From the NCBI GenBank assembly GCA_001584585.1, contig LSYV01000054.1:21281-51974 (forward strand): DNA of 30,694 bases, given 5' to 3'. A program made the position numbers and the translations under genes. The notes under the pieces are model-generated. The model had not been told where the DNA came from. It saw only the letters and a list, made by a program, of their open reading frames with translations, and made no database searches. This document shows, piece after piece, positions 22,123 through 30,694 of this stretch (positions within the stretch are counted from its first letter, which is position 1; every line of letters starts with the position of its first letter). The stretch comes from Gonium pectorale (taxonomy: Eukaryota > Chlorophyta > Chlorophyceae > Chlamydomonadales > Volvocaceae).

Positions 22123-24470
22123 TCATGCTGCGTGCAGCTGGCGCGTCCAATCGTATGGATCCCACGCCGACTCGAACTCGCGGACCCACTGCTGCTGCGC
22201 GGCGGCGCTCTCGCTCTTCTGGCGCTGATGCGCCATCTCGGGCGGCAGGTCCAGCAGGCCGATCAAGACCTAGCGAGCGAGATGATGTGTTTGGAATATA
22301 CATCAGTAAAGAATCTCGTGGAGGGGCGGGCACTGGAGGAGGAAAGCCCAAGGTCAGTTCATGCGCCTGAGCGCAATTATGGCTGTCGTGCGCGCCAAAG
22401 ACTGGACTGAGGACCTTGTCGCACCTGTCGTCCGAAGTTGGGGTCGAACTTTGACTCGTCGTCGATGACGTGCACGTAGCCAGAGCCGTACCCGAACTGC
22501 ACGTAGAAGTACGGAAAGTTCGGCGGGATGGACTCCCGCAGGCCCTGCAACGAGCGGGGCGTTGGGGCGGTATAGGGAGGGCTGGAACGGGAAGGCGGGC
22601 GTTGGGGCGAAAGGCTGCCAGCCGCACGATGCCAAAGCATCTAGGACATCGGGGAAAGCAGCGAGCCCTATGTGCACGTGCAAGCGATTGTCGTGTGGCC
22701 CGGGGCAACGCACAGCCGGCGCGTCAGGCATGATCGCACCTTCTGCGCCGTGGTCTCTATGCACGCCTTGGCGTGATGCGTGCTCCACTCGCTCTCCGCC
22801 TCCAGGATTGCCTTCTTGAAGTAGCCCCTGGAAAGGAGCGGGGGCCAAAACGAGTGCAAGCGAGTTCGAAGAAGGGATGTGGGTCAGGCAAAGGCTTGGA
22901 TCGGAGTGGAGGTTTGGAGCGCGGGCTGAGGCCGGGCTGGCCTATTAACCCTACTCGGGGGCAGGAAAGAATAGATGCGGGCGGGTGGGAGCTACGCGAT
23001 TGGTTCAGTTCCCAAGCCCACGCCCTTCGTATGTTTGCTTGTGAGGTGGGCACGCTTGTGGTCTGTTGCAGGCCACAAGGTTGCCTATAGTGCAGACCCG
23101 GTCGCACACTCAGCCATCCACTGATGGACGTCCAGGCTAAGACACGCCCAAAACATACCCGTTCTGCGGGGGTGTGCTACCGGGCCGCACCTGGCCTTCT
23201 CCAGCTGCCGCTCCGTGACGGGCACCGCATCCAACACCGCGTGGTGCCGCCCGCCCCCGCGGGTCATGTAAGTCTCCATGAACAGCACGCTCTGGCCCTG
23301 CAAGTGCAAGGGGGTTCACAGAGAGGGGCGACAAGTTACATTGCTGGCGCGCGCTGAGCTGGCAAAGATCGACCTCAAACGCACACGCTTAGGAGAGCCC
23401 GCAGACGGCCCGCCCGTGCGGCCTCCCTGGACCAAACCCGCTATTTAAGCCATACACGGAAGACCCAGACGCAGGTGCACGCTTCCTTGCAATGCGCCCC
23501 CAACGCTCAGCCTTCACCCCGCAACCGGTTTGGCCGGACCCTGCACGCGAAAGTACGGTCACACCCTTGGAAGCTTGGGTCTGAGGGTCGCCCCGCACCC
23601 CACTCGCCTGCGCCCCGTACATCCGGATGAGGCACTTGATGAAGTTCTTCACCTCGGTCCACGCCACTTCGTCCAGTCCACGGATGGAGGGCGCGTGCTC
23701 GGCGGGCGCGATGCAGCAGTGGCCGCGCACCAGGCGGCCGCGGTGCGGCAGGCACAGGTAGGCGGCGGTGCCCACAGCGACGGTCAGGTGCGCGGGGCGT
23801 TTGGGGTCTGGTGGGCGGGCGGGTGGGCGGGGAAGGTTGGTAGGTGCGCGGCAAGGAGTGGCGTAGGTGGTCCAGGGCAGGTGCGAGAGGGGCACGGCGC
23901 AGTTGGGGGGCGGACGGATGTGGCAGCGGGCGAGGAAGCTACGGGGTGCGGGAGCGTGTGCGGTAAGCGAAAGACGGGTGCGGCGCGAAGGGCCATGCCA
24001 CGAGACCACCGGCAAGCGGCAATGCAAGAGGGCTCAGGTGAAACCTGAGGGCCCACAGCGGCGGTCGCTACCGGCACCGTGTACCGGTGCAAGAAAACCT
24101 GAAGAAGACCCTGAAAGCCCTGCACGGCCTCAAGGCATTAGATCAACAACTGGTTGGCGTAACAGCTGCCTCATCCATCCCGTCCTGCGGACGGTTGCCC
24201 CTGCGGATGGTTGCTGTAGACGCCCCGCTCCTCCACCTGCCCCAGCGCCCGCCTGTCCCCTTTCCCCCGCACGCTGCCCCGGACTCACTGCTGACACACA
24301 GCGGGCAGCCCGCCTCCGCCGTCGCCTGGCGCCGAAGGTCGGCCACCTGGCGGTTGCGGTCCCGTGCCTTTTGGGCGTCCGCGTTGCCGCGCTTGTTGCG
24401 GCTCTCGTACATCTCGATCCCGCCGTCAAAGTCGTACTCGGCGTCCACGTCCAAGTCCGTGCCGCGGAAC
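22123..24470 (-). other. CwfJ C-terminal domains 1 and 2 (exons 14-19)
   Basis: Domain 1: ARDRNRQVADLRRQ, GCPLCVSN (a CxxC pair), HLTVAVGTAAYLCLPHRGRL, GHCCIAPAEHAPSI, IKCLIRMYGAQ, GQSVLFMET and RHHAVLDAVPV. Domain 2: YFKKAILEAESEWSTHHAK, IPPNFPYFYVQFGYGSGYVH and VIDDESKFDPNFGRQ, then IGLLDLPPEMAHQ and the terminal DPYDWTRQLHAA. These match the order and spacing in human and plant CWF19L2. Domain 1 belongs to the HIT-like fold and domain 2 is specific to Cwf19 proteins. All predicted ligands and conserved blocks are intact, so the gene looks functional. Confidence 0.95.
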
Positions 24471-27400
24471 CTGTGTGAGCGGCGTCGGACGACGTGGGAT
24501 GACAACACAGAGGCGCACGTGGAGAGAGTTTGAGGGCTCTACTGCAGCGGGCGCCGCGGCGTGTGCCCTGCTGGGCTTTCACGACTGACATGAATCTGCA
24601 GCGCCCTGACTCTTCTTTGAAGCGCCCAGGAAACGGAATGCCCAACCCACTTGCGCTTCTTGGCGATGTTGGCCGCCAGGTGCTCGTCCATGTTCATGTC
24701 GTCGTCGCCGTACTTGGCGCGCCTTAGCATGGTCTGCAGGTCCACCTGCGTGGTCCGGATGCGGTTTCGGGGCGCACCCAGGCGTGCTCAGCCCAGACAT
24801 CACAGACGTGACGGTACAGGCCAGGGGAAAGGCCCATTGGTCCGGCCGCACGCCTTGCACAAGGTTGCAAGGGCCGCGGATCCTAATGTTGAGGGCCAGG
24901 CCCCTGGAGGAGCGGCATCTTCTCGGAACGCTCTGTCCACGAGGCTACATGCAGTGCGAGGTGGGGTCACAGCAGGCATGACGCGTGATGCGGCATGCGG
25001 GAAGCGCCCACCTTGTCGTCGTCCGCAAAGTACCGCTCCTTCTCGCCGGTCTCACGGTTGTACCGCTGCGGAGGCTTGGTACCCGCGCGCCGCCCCGCGT
25101 TGGGCGCGACGTCTGACCCCGCCGCCTCGCGGCCGAAGGCGCCGCGCACCGCCCGCCCCGAGGAGTCCACCAGAGGCAACTGCACCACCTCACGGCGCGG
25201 CCCGGAGCCGCCCGCGCCGGCGCCGCTGCCCTGACCCTGGGAGCGCGGGCCCGGGCCCGGCTCGCCTGCGACATTGGAAGGTAATAAGGTATCAGGACTT
25301 AGGAGGGAGGGAGGGATGGTAGTATGCCATGCAATTCATGTGAGGGGATTGCGCTACAAGGATTGCATTTGGAAGCCCGTGGAGCTGCTGGGGGGTGAAG
25401 GAAGGCGCCGCGAAACGATACGATTGGCTGGACGACCCTGCAACGAGCGCCGCCAACAACGCGGCCTAAAACCATGGGACCCACATATCCTCACACGCAC
25501 TTTGCAAAGGACAATGGGTGTAGTTCACTTGAAGTGTGGGACAGCTTGAACGCGCCCAAAAGAGCTGGCTTGACGTGAATGTGCAGGAGTATGGCGTCTT
25601 ATTGTGCCCGTCTGCCGGATTGTGGGACTCACCGTCGCCGTCTCCTGGCTCGCGCTTGACGGCTGCCGCCTCCGCTGCTGCGATGGGCGGCGGGGGCAGG
25701 CCCTTGAGGCGCGCACGGAGAAGCTCGGCAGCGCTCTTGTTGCCCAGGCCGGATCCAGCTCCGCCATCGCCCCCGCTGGCGCCGGAAGGTACGCTCGGCC
25801 CCGCCGGCCGTCCGCTGCCGCCGGCGCCCCCGTCATCGTCAGCAACAAACAGAGGGGCGCGCCTGAAGGACAACCGGGAGGGTTTCAAAGTGACGGCCAA
25901 GGCCAAGGCCCTCCTCAGGCACCGCGGGCTCTTGAGCGTTGGCTGTGTGTGTGGGATGCTCAACCCTGGCGGCGAGGTAGCTCTTACCAATTTTGCGATG
26001 GGATGCACCTATACGCGCAAAACGCGGCACGGGTCGGCACTAGACGGCTGCAGGATGCCGCTACGACGGGTTTGCGTGCAATCGCTAGATGCAGGTGCCG
26101 GTTGCCAAACTGACTGCCTCTACTGCCTTCCATCGCTTGAGCGACGCACCGTGGTGCTGGAGCTCCTCTTTCCCCGCCGTCGTCATCCCGATCGCCGCCA
26201 CCCGCGCCCGCCGCAGGCGCGCGCTCCCCGCCACCCCTCCCCCGTAGCATCGCAGCAATATCGCGGTTCCCGCCGCCGCCACCGCTGGCCGCGCCTGCGC
26301 TGGGCCCCGCTGCTTGCTCGCTCCGTGGACCGCCCCGCGGCTCGTCACGGTCCGAGCCGTCCGCGTCCATAGGCCTGGGCGAAGGCTCCCCCGAGCCTGC
26401 ACGCCGCGCCCGGTCGTCCCCGTCGGCCTCCTCCTTGACGTCCGCGCCCTACGGGACAGTACACATGACGGGCGGATGTAGACATGTACGCATCTACTGG
26501 TTGCTAGGAGTTCAGGACGACCCGGGAAATCGATACCTCAACCCGCTTCATCCTCCCAGTCAGCCACGTACCTGAGACGCCATGAACTGCTTCATGAATG
26601 AACCGTCGTTGGAGAAGGCGTTGAGCGAGCCGGCCAGCTGGCGGGACAGGGGGCGGTGACGCGGCGGCAGCGGGACGTGAGCATGACGGGGCGTCAACAG
26701 CAGAGATGACTGTGCAAGGGTGCAAGACCTCCCAAATAGCATGCTGGCCCAGCCATAGTAGGCACTTACTGAACCGACCTTACCATGGCGCACCCCATTT
26801 GCGAAGCACCGCTGGCAATCACACCGCGCCGTCGCCGTCGCCACCCTGCGCATGCCCTCCGACCGCCCCGTGTGAGCCGGCAATCCCGCACGCCGCACCT
26901 GCTTCAGCGCCGCCGCTTGCTCCCGCGAGGGTCGCGGCCCGGCGGCTGACTCAGGTCCGCCGCGCCGCTCCGCGCCGCGGCCGCGTTCCCGGCCCCAGTC
27001 GCGCTCCCGATCCCGATCGCGGTCGCGGTCGCGGTCACGGCCCCCTTCCAGCTCTCGACCGTGCGTGCGTTCCCGCTCCCTTTCCCGATCGGCGCCGCGC
27101 CCGTGGTCCGGTCGATCGCGTTCTCGCCGGTCCTGTGTCCGCTCCGAGTCGCGTTCCCGGGGCTTCTCGCCGTCCCCGCCCTGGTCCCGGTCCCGGTCGC
27201 GATCCGGCTCCCGGCGGCCCTGGTCTTCCTCGCGATCTCGCCTGTGGCCTCGGTCCCTGTCACCGTCGCGCCCGCGGCCACCGTCGCTGTCACCACGGGC
27301 GCCGCCCTCGCCTGCCGCTGTGGCGTCGCGAGCGCGGCCGCTGCTCCCCGCTTCCGCTCCGCGGTCGCGGTCCCCGCCGTCGCCCTGCCGCGCGCCGCCG

Positions 27401-29793
27401 CGGCCGTCGCGCCCCTCCCGGCCGTCGCGGCGCCAGCGCAGGGAAGCGTCGTCCGAGGGCCGGAGCATCTGCGCCCGGTCGCTCTTGACGTCCTGCAGAA
27501 GACGTGGCCAGCCGCGAAGGATGAAAGGGTTGGAGCATGCCCTCCCCCAGCCGGCTCCTGTCCGCGGACACCGAGCCCACCCCGAAGGGCGCGGGGCGCA
27601 TGCAGCACAGCCACAATGGGCGCGCGGCGGGCGGCACCCGCGACCCACCAACGAGTTACAGCCCAGTAGTGAGGGAAAGAAGTCGAGCCCTGGCTCCGGA
27701 TGGGCGCCGGCTCCAGCCTCATCGGGCTTACGGCAGCGCCAGCAGGGGCGCCGTGACGCATTAACAACCCCTTCAGCAAGCCTGATAGGGCCGACAACCA
27801 AGATCGAGACCAGCAGGGAGCACCGGCCCAAACACACACCCTCCCACCCACCCACGCACATACACCCACCCACCTGCAGGTAGTGCGGCACAATCCCAGA
27901 CGCGGACCCGTCGCCGCCCGCGCGGCGTCGCTCCGCAGCAGCCCGCAGGTGGGCCCGACCTGCGTTCGCGCAGAGAGCAGGCCAGGGGGCGAGTGGCAAC
28001 ACGGCATTCTCAGAATTCGTACCACCCTCCATACACGAGCGCAAAACGGCACAAGCTGCCCGTGAAGCACTGTAGGATAGGTAATGGGGGCCCGCGCAGT
28101 AAGGCGCTGCTTCCGGACCCCATTCTGCATTACGGGCATGCCAGGGGCTCCATGCCCAAGAAGGTGCCTTTGGAGCAGACACCATGTCCGAAATGGTGGC
28201 CGTTGGCTGCCCCGACACCCCACCCCTCTGACACACCATCTGCCGCTGCTGTGGACGAGAGCCCCTCCGTGAGGGCCGCCAGGGAGCCCCACCGCTCGCC
28301 GACCACCTGGGCAGGGAAAGGGGCCGACCGCAGTTCCGGATGCTCGGGAGGCGGGGAGGGATCCCAAGGACAACGGACAGGCAGCCCAGAACGCCAACAC
28401 GGCAGGCTCCGAGCACATGAAGTAAAGGCGCAGTACGGTCAGTTGCAGCACAGTCGGTCCCGCTGCGCAGGCAGCGCGTAGCTCGCCAAGACTTCAATCT
28501 ACCATGAGTCTGCGGGCTAGAACCCTTGCCCCATCAACCCGCCCCTGCTCATCTTCGCCCTCTCCCCTGCACAACCCGTTTCCCGTTCCGTATTACCCCC
28601 CTGCCTCCCTGCCACCCCTGCCCACCCTTCCCAGCTCCTCTTCCCACGGCACCAACCTCATGCAGGCTGCGCCCTTCCGCTTTAGCCTGCTCCTGCGCAC
28701 GGCGCAGCGCCTTCAGCCGCCAGCTGGCGCCTCCATCGCCGATGCCAGCCAGGGCAGGCCGCCCAGGCGCCGCGCCCGTGGCCGCGGCTGGGGCCCTCTG
28801 CTCCGGCGCGGGCGCGCGGGCGCCGTCGGCGTCCGCAGCAGCCGTGTCAGCTTTCTTCATTATCCGCAGCCCCGGGAAGATCTCCGGCTCGGCGGCAGCG
28901 GCCTGAGGGCCGATGGGCAGTACACTACTCGCATGCACGCAGAGCAAGCGGCGGTCATGGGAGCAGCAAGGCGTAGATAACGAAGCAACTGTGATATTGT
29001 GATGCCTGGCTGCGCATGCGGAGAGGCCATGCCCAAACACAGGCCGCCACAGCCCGATGCTGAGGTTGGAACGGCCCCACCTCCTGGCGCTGCTTGTCCT
29101 CCTCCTCCTCGGCCGTGAGCTTGGGCGCCTCGCGGCGCATCGGCTTTGTCATCCAGTCCTCCCGCTGGATCCCTGGTCGCCGGATCCGGTTAGTAGGGGC
29201 TGGCGTGAGTGGGCGTGCGGATGCAGGTGATGGAGAGGACGCCATGTGCACATCCATTGACATTAGAGAACTTACTGAGCACGCTGACACGCATGCCGCC
29301 CCGTTTCAACAGGCAAGGCACACATCAAACGGACGGCAGTCGCTCGCACTGGGGCCCCCTCCTTGCCCCCCGGCAAACGTACCTTGCAAAGCCTGCAGCC
29401 CCTCCGCGGCCTCCCCTATATTGCCCTTTGCCTCAGTCTCGTTCCTTTGCTCCGGCAAAGAAGCCGCGGCACTGGGTTTCGTCTCCCCATCATCATCGGA
29501 ACCACTGTCGTCCGACCCGCTCCCTGCGGTATAAATAAATCCATCATGAGTGGATCTATTCGGGGGTGACTGCATACTGCAACTGTGCTCCGCCGCTTGC
29601 CTGCCCGCTTTCGGTCGCGCTTCTCCTTCTTCTCTTTTTTCTCCTTCTTTTTCTTCTTTTCCTAATCAGCCAATTAAGTTCAGATGTGTCAGGCCAACAG
29701 CAGCCCGAGAGCTCCGATAGTTACCTTGTTCTTTTTCGAGCGCGAGCCGCCCTCCTCCAACGCGGCTCTGCTAGTGAAAGTGACGCCTAGCAT
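22123..29793 (-). CDS. CWF19L2: CWF19-like protein 2 (Cwf19/Drn1 family spliceosome and lariat-debranching factor), 19-exon model
   Basis: Spliced model, 5' to 3' on the minus strand: 29793-29725, 29661-29601, 29523-29383, 29172-29081, 28902-28657, 28306-28237, 27959-27874, 27492-26899, 26637-26572, 26448-26150, 25862-25633, 25265-25012, 24745-24651, 24470-24289, 23807-23608, 23297-23191, 22827-22740, 22544-22425, 22269-22123. All junctions are in phase; 3,147 nt, 1,048 residues plus TGA. Family members act in the nucleus on the late or intron-lariat spliceosome; the yeast relative Drn1 works with the debranching enzyme Dbr1. Support along the protein: WMTKPMRREAPKL, VVGERWGSLAALTEG, KSDRAQMLRPSDDASLRWRR, NRETGEKERYFADDDK, the two CwfJ C-terminal domains, and the terminal WVREFESAWDPYDWTRQL. 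The length is somewhat above that of animal homologues because of RD/RE- and Gly-rich insertions. The start ATG gives MLGVTFTSRAALEEGG, similar to plant homologues. The least certain part is exon 2. Confidence 0.93.
23298..23607 (-). other. GC-AG intron 15 of the CWF19L2-like gene
   Basis: The donor is GCGCAG|GCGAGT and the acceptor CTTGCAG|GGC. It joins MYGAQ to GQSVLFMET, as conserved in the family. Using the GT four bases downstream would leave phase 1 and destroy the CwfJ frame. Confidence 0.9.
26899..27492 (-). other. RD/RE/RS-rich low-complexity exon of the CWF19L2-like protein
   Basis: Exon 8 (198 residues) starts with the conserved DVKSDRAQMLRPSDDASLRW and then becomes an alternating Arg/Asp/Glu/Gly region with runs such as RDRDRDRDRERDWGRERG, ending EQAAALKQ. 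Such dipeptide-rich regions are common in splicing factors and usually disordered; here it is probably a protein or RNA interaction and speckle-targeting segment. The plus-strand frames across it, rich in Ser-Arg or Pro-Arg, are shadows. Confidence 0.8.
29383..29793 (-). other. N-terminal Lys-rich then acidic segment of the CWF19L2-like protein (exons 1-3)
   Basis: Exon 1 ends SRSKKNK, exon 2 is almost pure Lys/Glu/Arg (KKKKKEKKEKKEKRDRKRA), and exon 3 continues GSGSDDSGSDDDGE. A basic block followed by an Ser/Asp/Glu cluster is typical of CWF19L2 N-termini, and the basic part is a likely nuclear localisation signal. The polypurine sense strand appears as a ctt/ttc tract on the plus strand. 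Introns 1 (63 nt) and 2 (77 nt) are much shorter than the rest. Confidence 0.75.
29524..29600 (-). other. GC-AG intron 2 of the CWF19L2-like gene
   Basis: The donor is GGGCAG|GCAAGC and the acceptor ACCGCAG|GG. The GC site leaves phase 1 as the acceptor needs. The only GT alternative in phase would be a 47-nt intron with a poor GTCACC donor. The better GTATGC donor is out of phase. Confidence 0.6.
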
Positions 29794-30694
29794 GATAATG
29801 GCCTTTGGCTTCTGAAAGCGGTTGCAGCGTCTTTGACTCAGCTGCTACGCACAGGCATGGCGGTGCACTATGGCGCAATCTGGAGCTTCACGCGCGTACA
29901 GCTACAAGACACGAGCTGGATGCAACGGGGCAAGGGTAGTCCCGCGGGTCGCAGCACCGTACGGCGCTGGCTATGTGTCATACAGAGCAGATGGTGTCAT
30001 ACCATGGGCTTTCTCAGTGTTCCGTCCACGCATACACGCATGCAACATAATTTCACAAAGGCCAGCCCCACCATTTTCTCCCAATTCGCATGGCACTACA
30101 TGGTCCCCGTCAGTTACGGGTTATGGCAGACCTACATTGCAGTGTAGTGATGGCAAGCTGCATGAAGCATGATGCATCTACCCTGAAAAAAGAGAAACCT
30201 GCAGAGAAAGAGGGAGCCCGAAAACCTCGACCACCCCAAGCGCCCATAAAGCACGTGCTCCGCCGTGCCGCTGTTGAGACACCTCCTCGTCTGTGGGTAA
30301 CGCTGAACACGGGGCCAGATGCAAAGAACAGATGCAAAGATAGAGAGTCGCAGCAGACAGGTACGCTGTGTTATTGGCGTGCGTACTGACGGCAGATCAC
30401 GTCACGCCGTGAAGGTTGCAAGCCCGGTTGAAGGAGCAGAGGGATACACGAACTATCTTTGCCGTAATAGGGCCATGATCGCCGCAGCTAACATGTTCAG
30501 CGCCCGACGTATATCCCAGACAGCCTGAAGGCGAGCCACCACCGCGGCGGGCGGGTAGGCCTCGTGTATGCCAGAACAGCAACCATATCCCGATGCGATG
30601 CCTCATCGTTCCCGCCCGTCCAGCAGCAACTCCGCGACCAATTCGAGACTGCTTTGGGCTTTAGGCATCGTAACATTATACTTATTGTGAAGGA
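29794..30694. other. Region upstream of the CWF19L2-like gene
   Basis: About 900 bases that include the 5' UTR and promoter of the CWF19L2-like gene. Base composition is less GC-rich than in the genes. Open frames of up to 104 codons exist on both strands but carry no recognisable motif or hydrophobic pattern. No tRNA-like cloverleaf, TATA box or repeat stands out. I see no gene here; the 5' end of a neighbouring gene beyond the window cannot be excluded. Confidence 0.5.

Noticed and set aside
24651..25322. Plus-strand open frame of 223 codons
   Set aside because: Complement of conserved CWF19L2 exons 12 and 13; Arg/Pro-rich shadow.
26560..28497. A 645-codon minus-strand frame read as one uninterrupted gene
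   Set aside because: It crosses three introns of the CWF19L2-like gene. Only the parts 27959-27874, 27492-26899 and 26637-26572 are conserved; the rest has no family similarity.
29833..30147. Plus-strand open frame of 104 codons upstream of the CWF19L2-like gene
   Set aside because: No motif, no membrane segment, no splice-consistent extension and no similarity that I recognise; likely chance.

Overview
This window looks like nuclear DNA of a GC-rich green alga (Chlorophyta). The reasons are the very high GC content of both exons and introns, the density of spliceosomal introns (mostly 150-500 nt, CTGAC/CTAAC branch-like motifs before acceptors), TGTAA-type polyadenylation signals after both stop codons, and the protein families. 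I cannot assign a class or genus from the sequence alone. Nothing in it looks bacterial, organellar or viral.

Only two genes can be supported, both on the minus strand and arranged head to tail. (1) Positions 20920 down to 671 encode a giant multi-exon membrane protein. I reconstruct 31 exons joining in phase at every junction, giving about 3,560 residues. It has a signal peptide, one SRCR domain, a pair of mutually similar modules of unknown type in two consecutive exons of almost equal length, a proline-rich linker, about 1,600 residues of right-handed beta-helix made of Chlamydia-Pmp-like repeats (FxxN and GGA/GGG motifs), cysteine-rich ephrin-receptor-like modules, and a C-terminal bundle of about eight membrane helices with a long cytosolic loop and tail. 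It reads as a large cell-surface receptor or channel-like protein with an adhesive or ligand-binding ectodomain. (2) Positions 29793 down to 22123 encode a CWF19-like protein 2 orthologue (Cwf19/Drn1 family, late spliceosome and lariat-debranching factor). I reconstruct 19 exons, all in phase, about 1,048 residues, with Lys-rich, RD/RE-rich and conserved CwfJ C-terminal parts.

The remaining DNA is the 3' flank of the first gene (1-670), a 1.2-kb spacer between the genes holding the 3' UTR of the second and the promoter of the first (20921-22122), and 0.9 kb upstream of the second gene (29794-30694). No RNA gene, transposon, CRISPR array or operon is visible.

The most unusual points are the domain architecture of the giant protein, the twin module that I cannot name, and four GC-AG introns among 48, each forced by reading phase and by family alignment and each with a consensus AG|GC(A/G)AG donor. 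Many long open frames in this GC-rich window are shadows of these exons.
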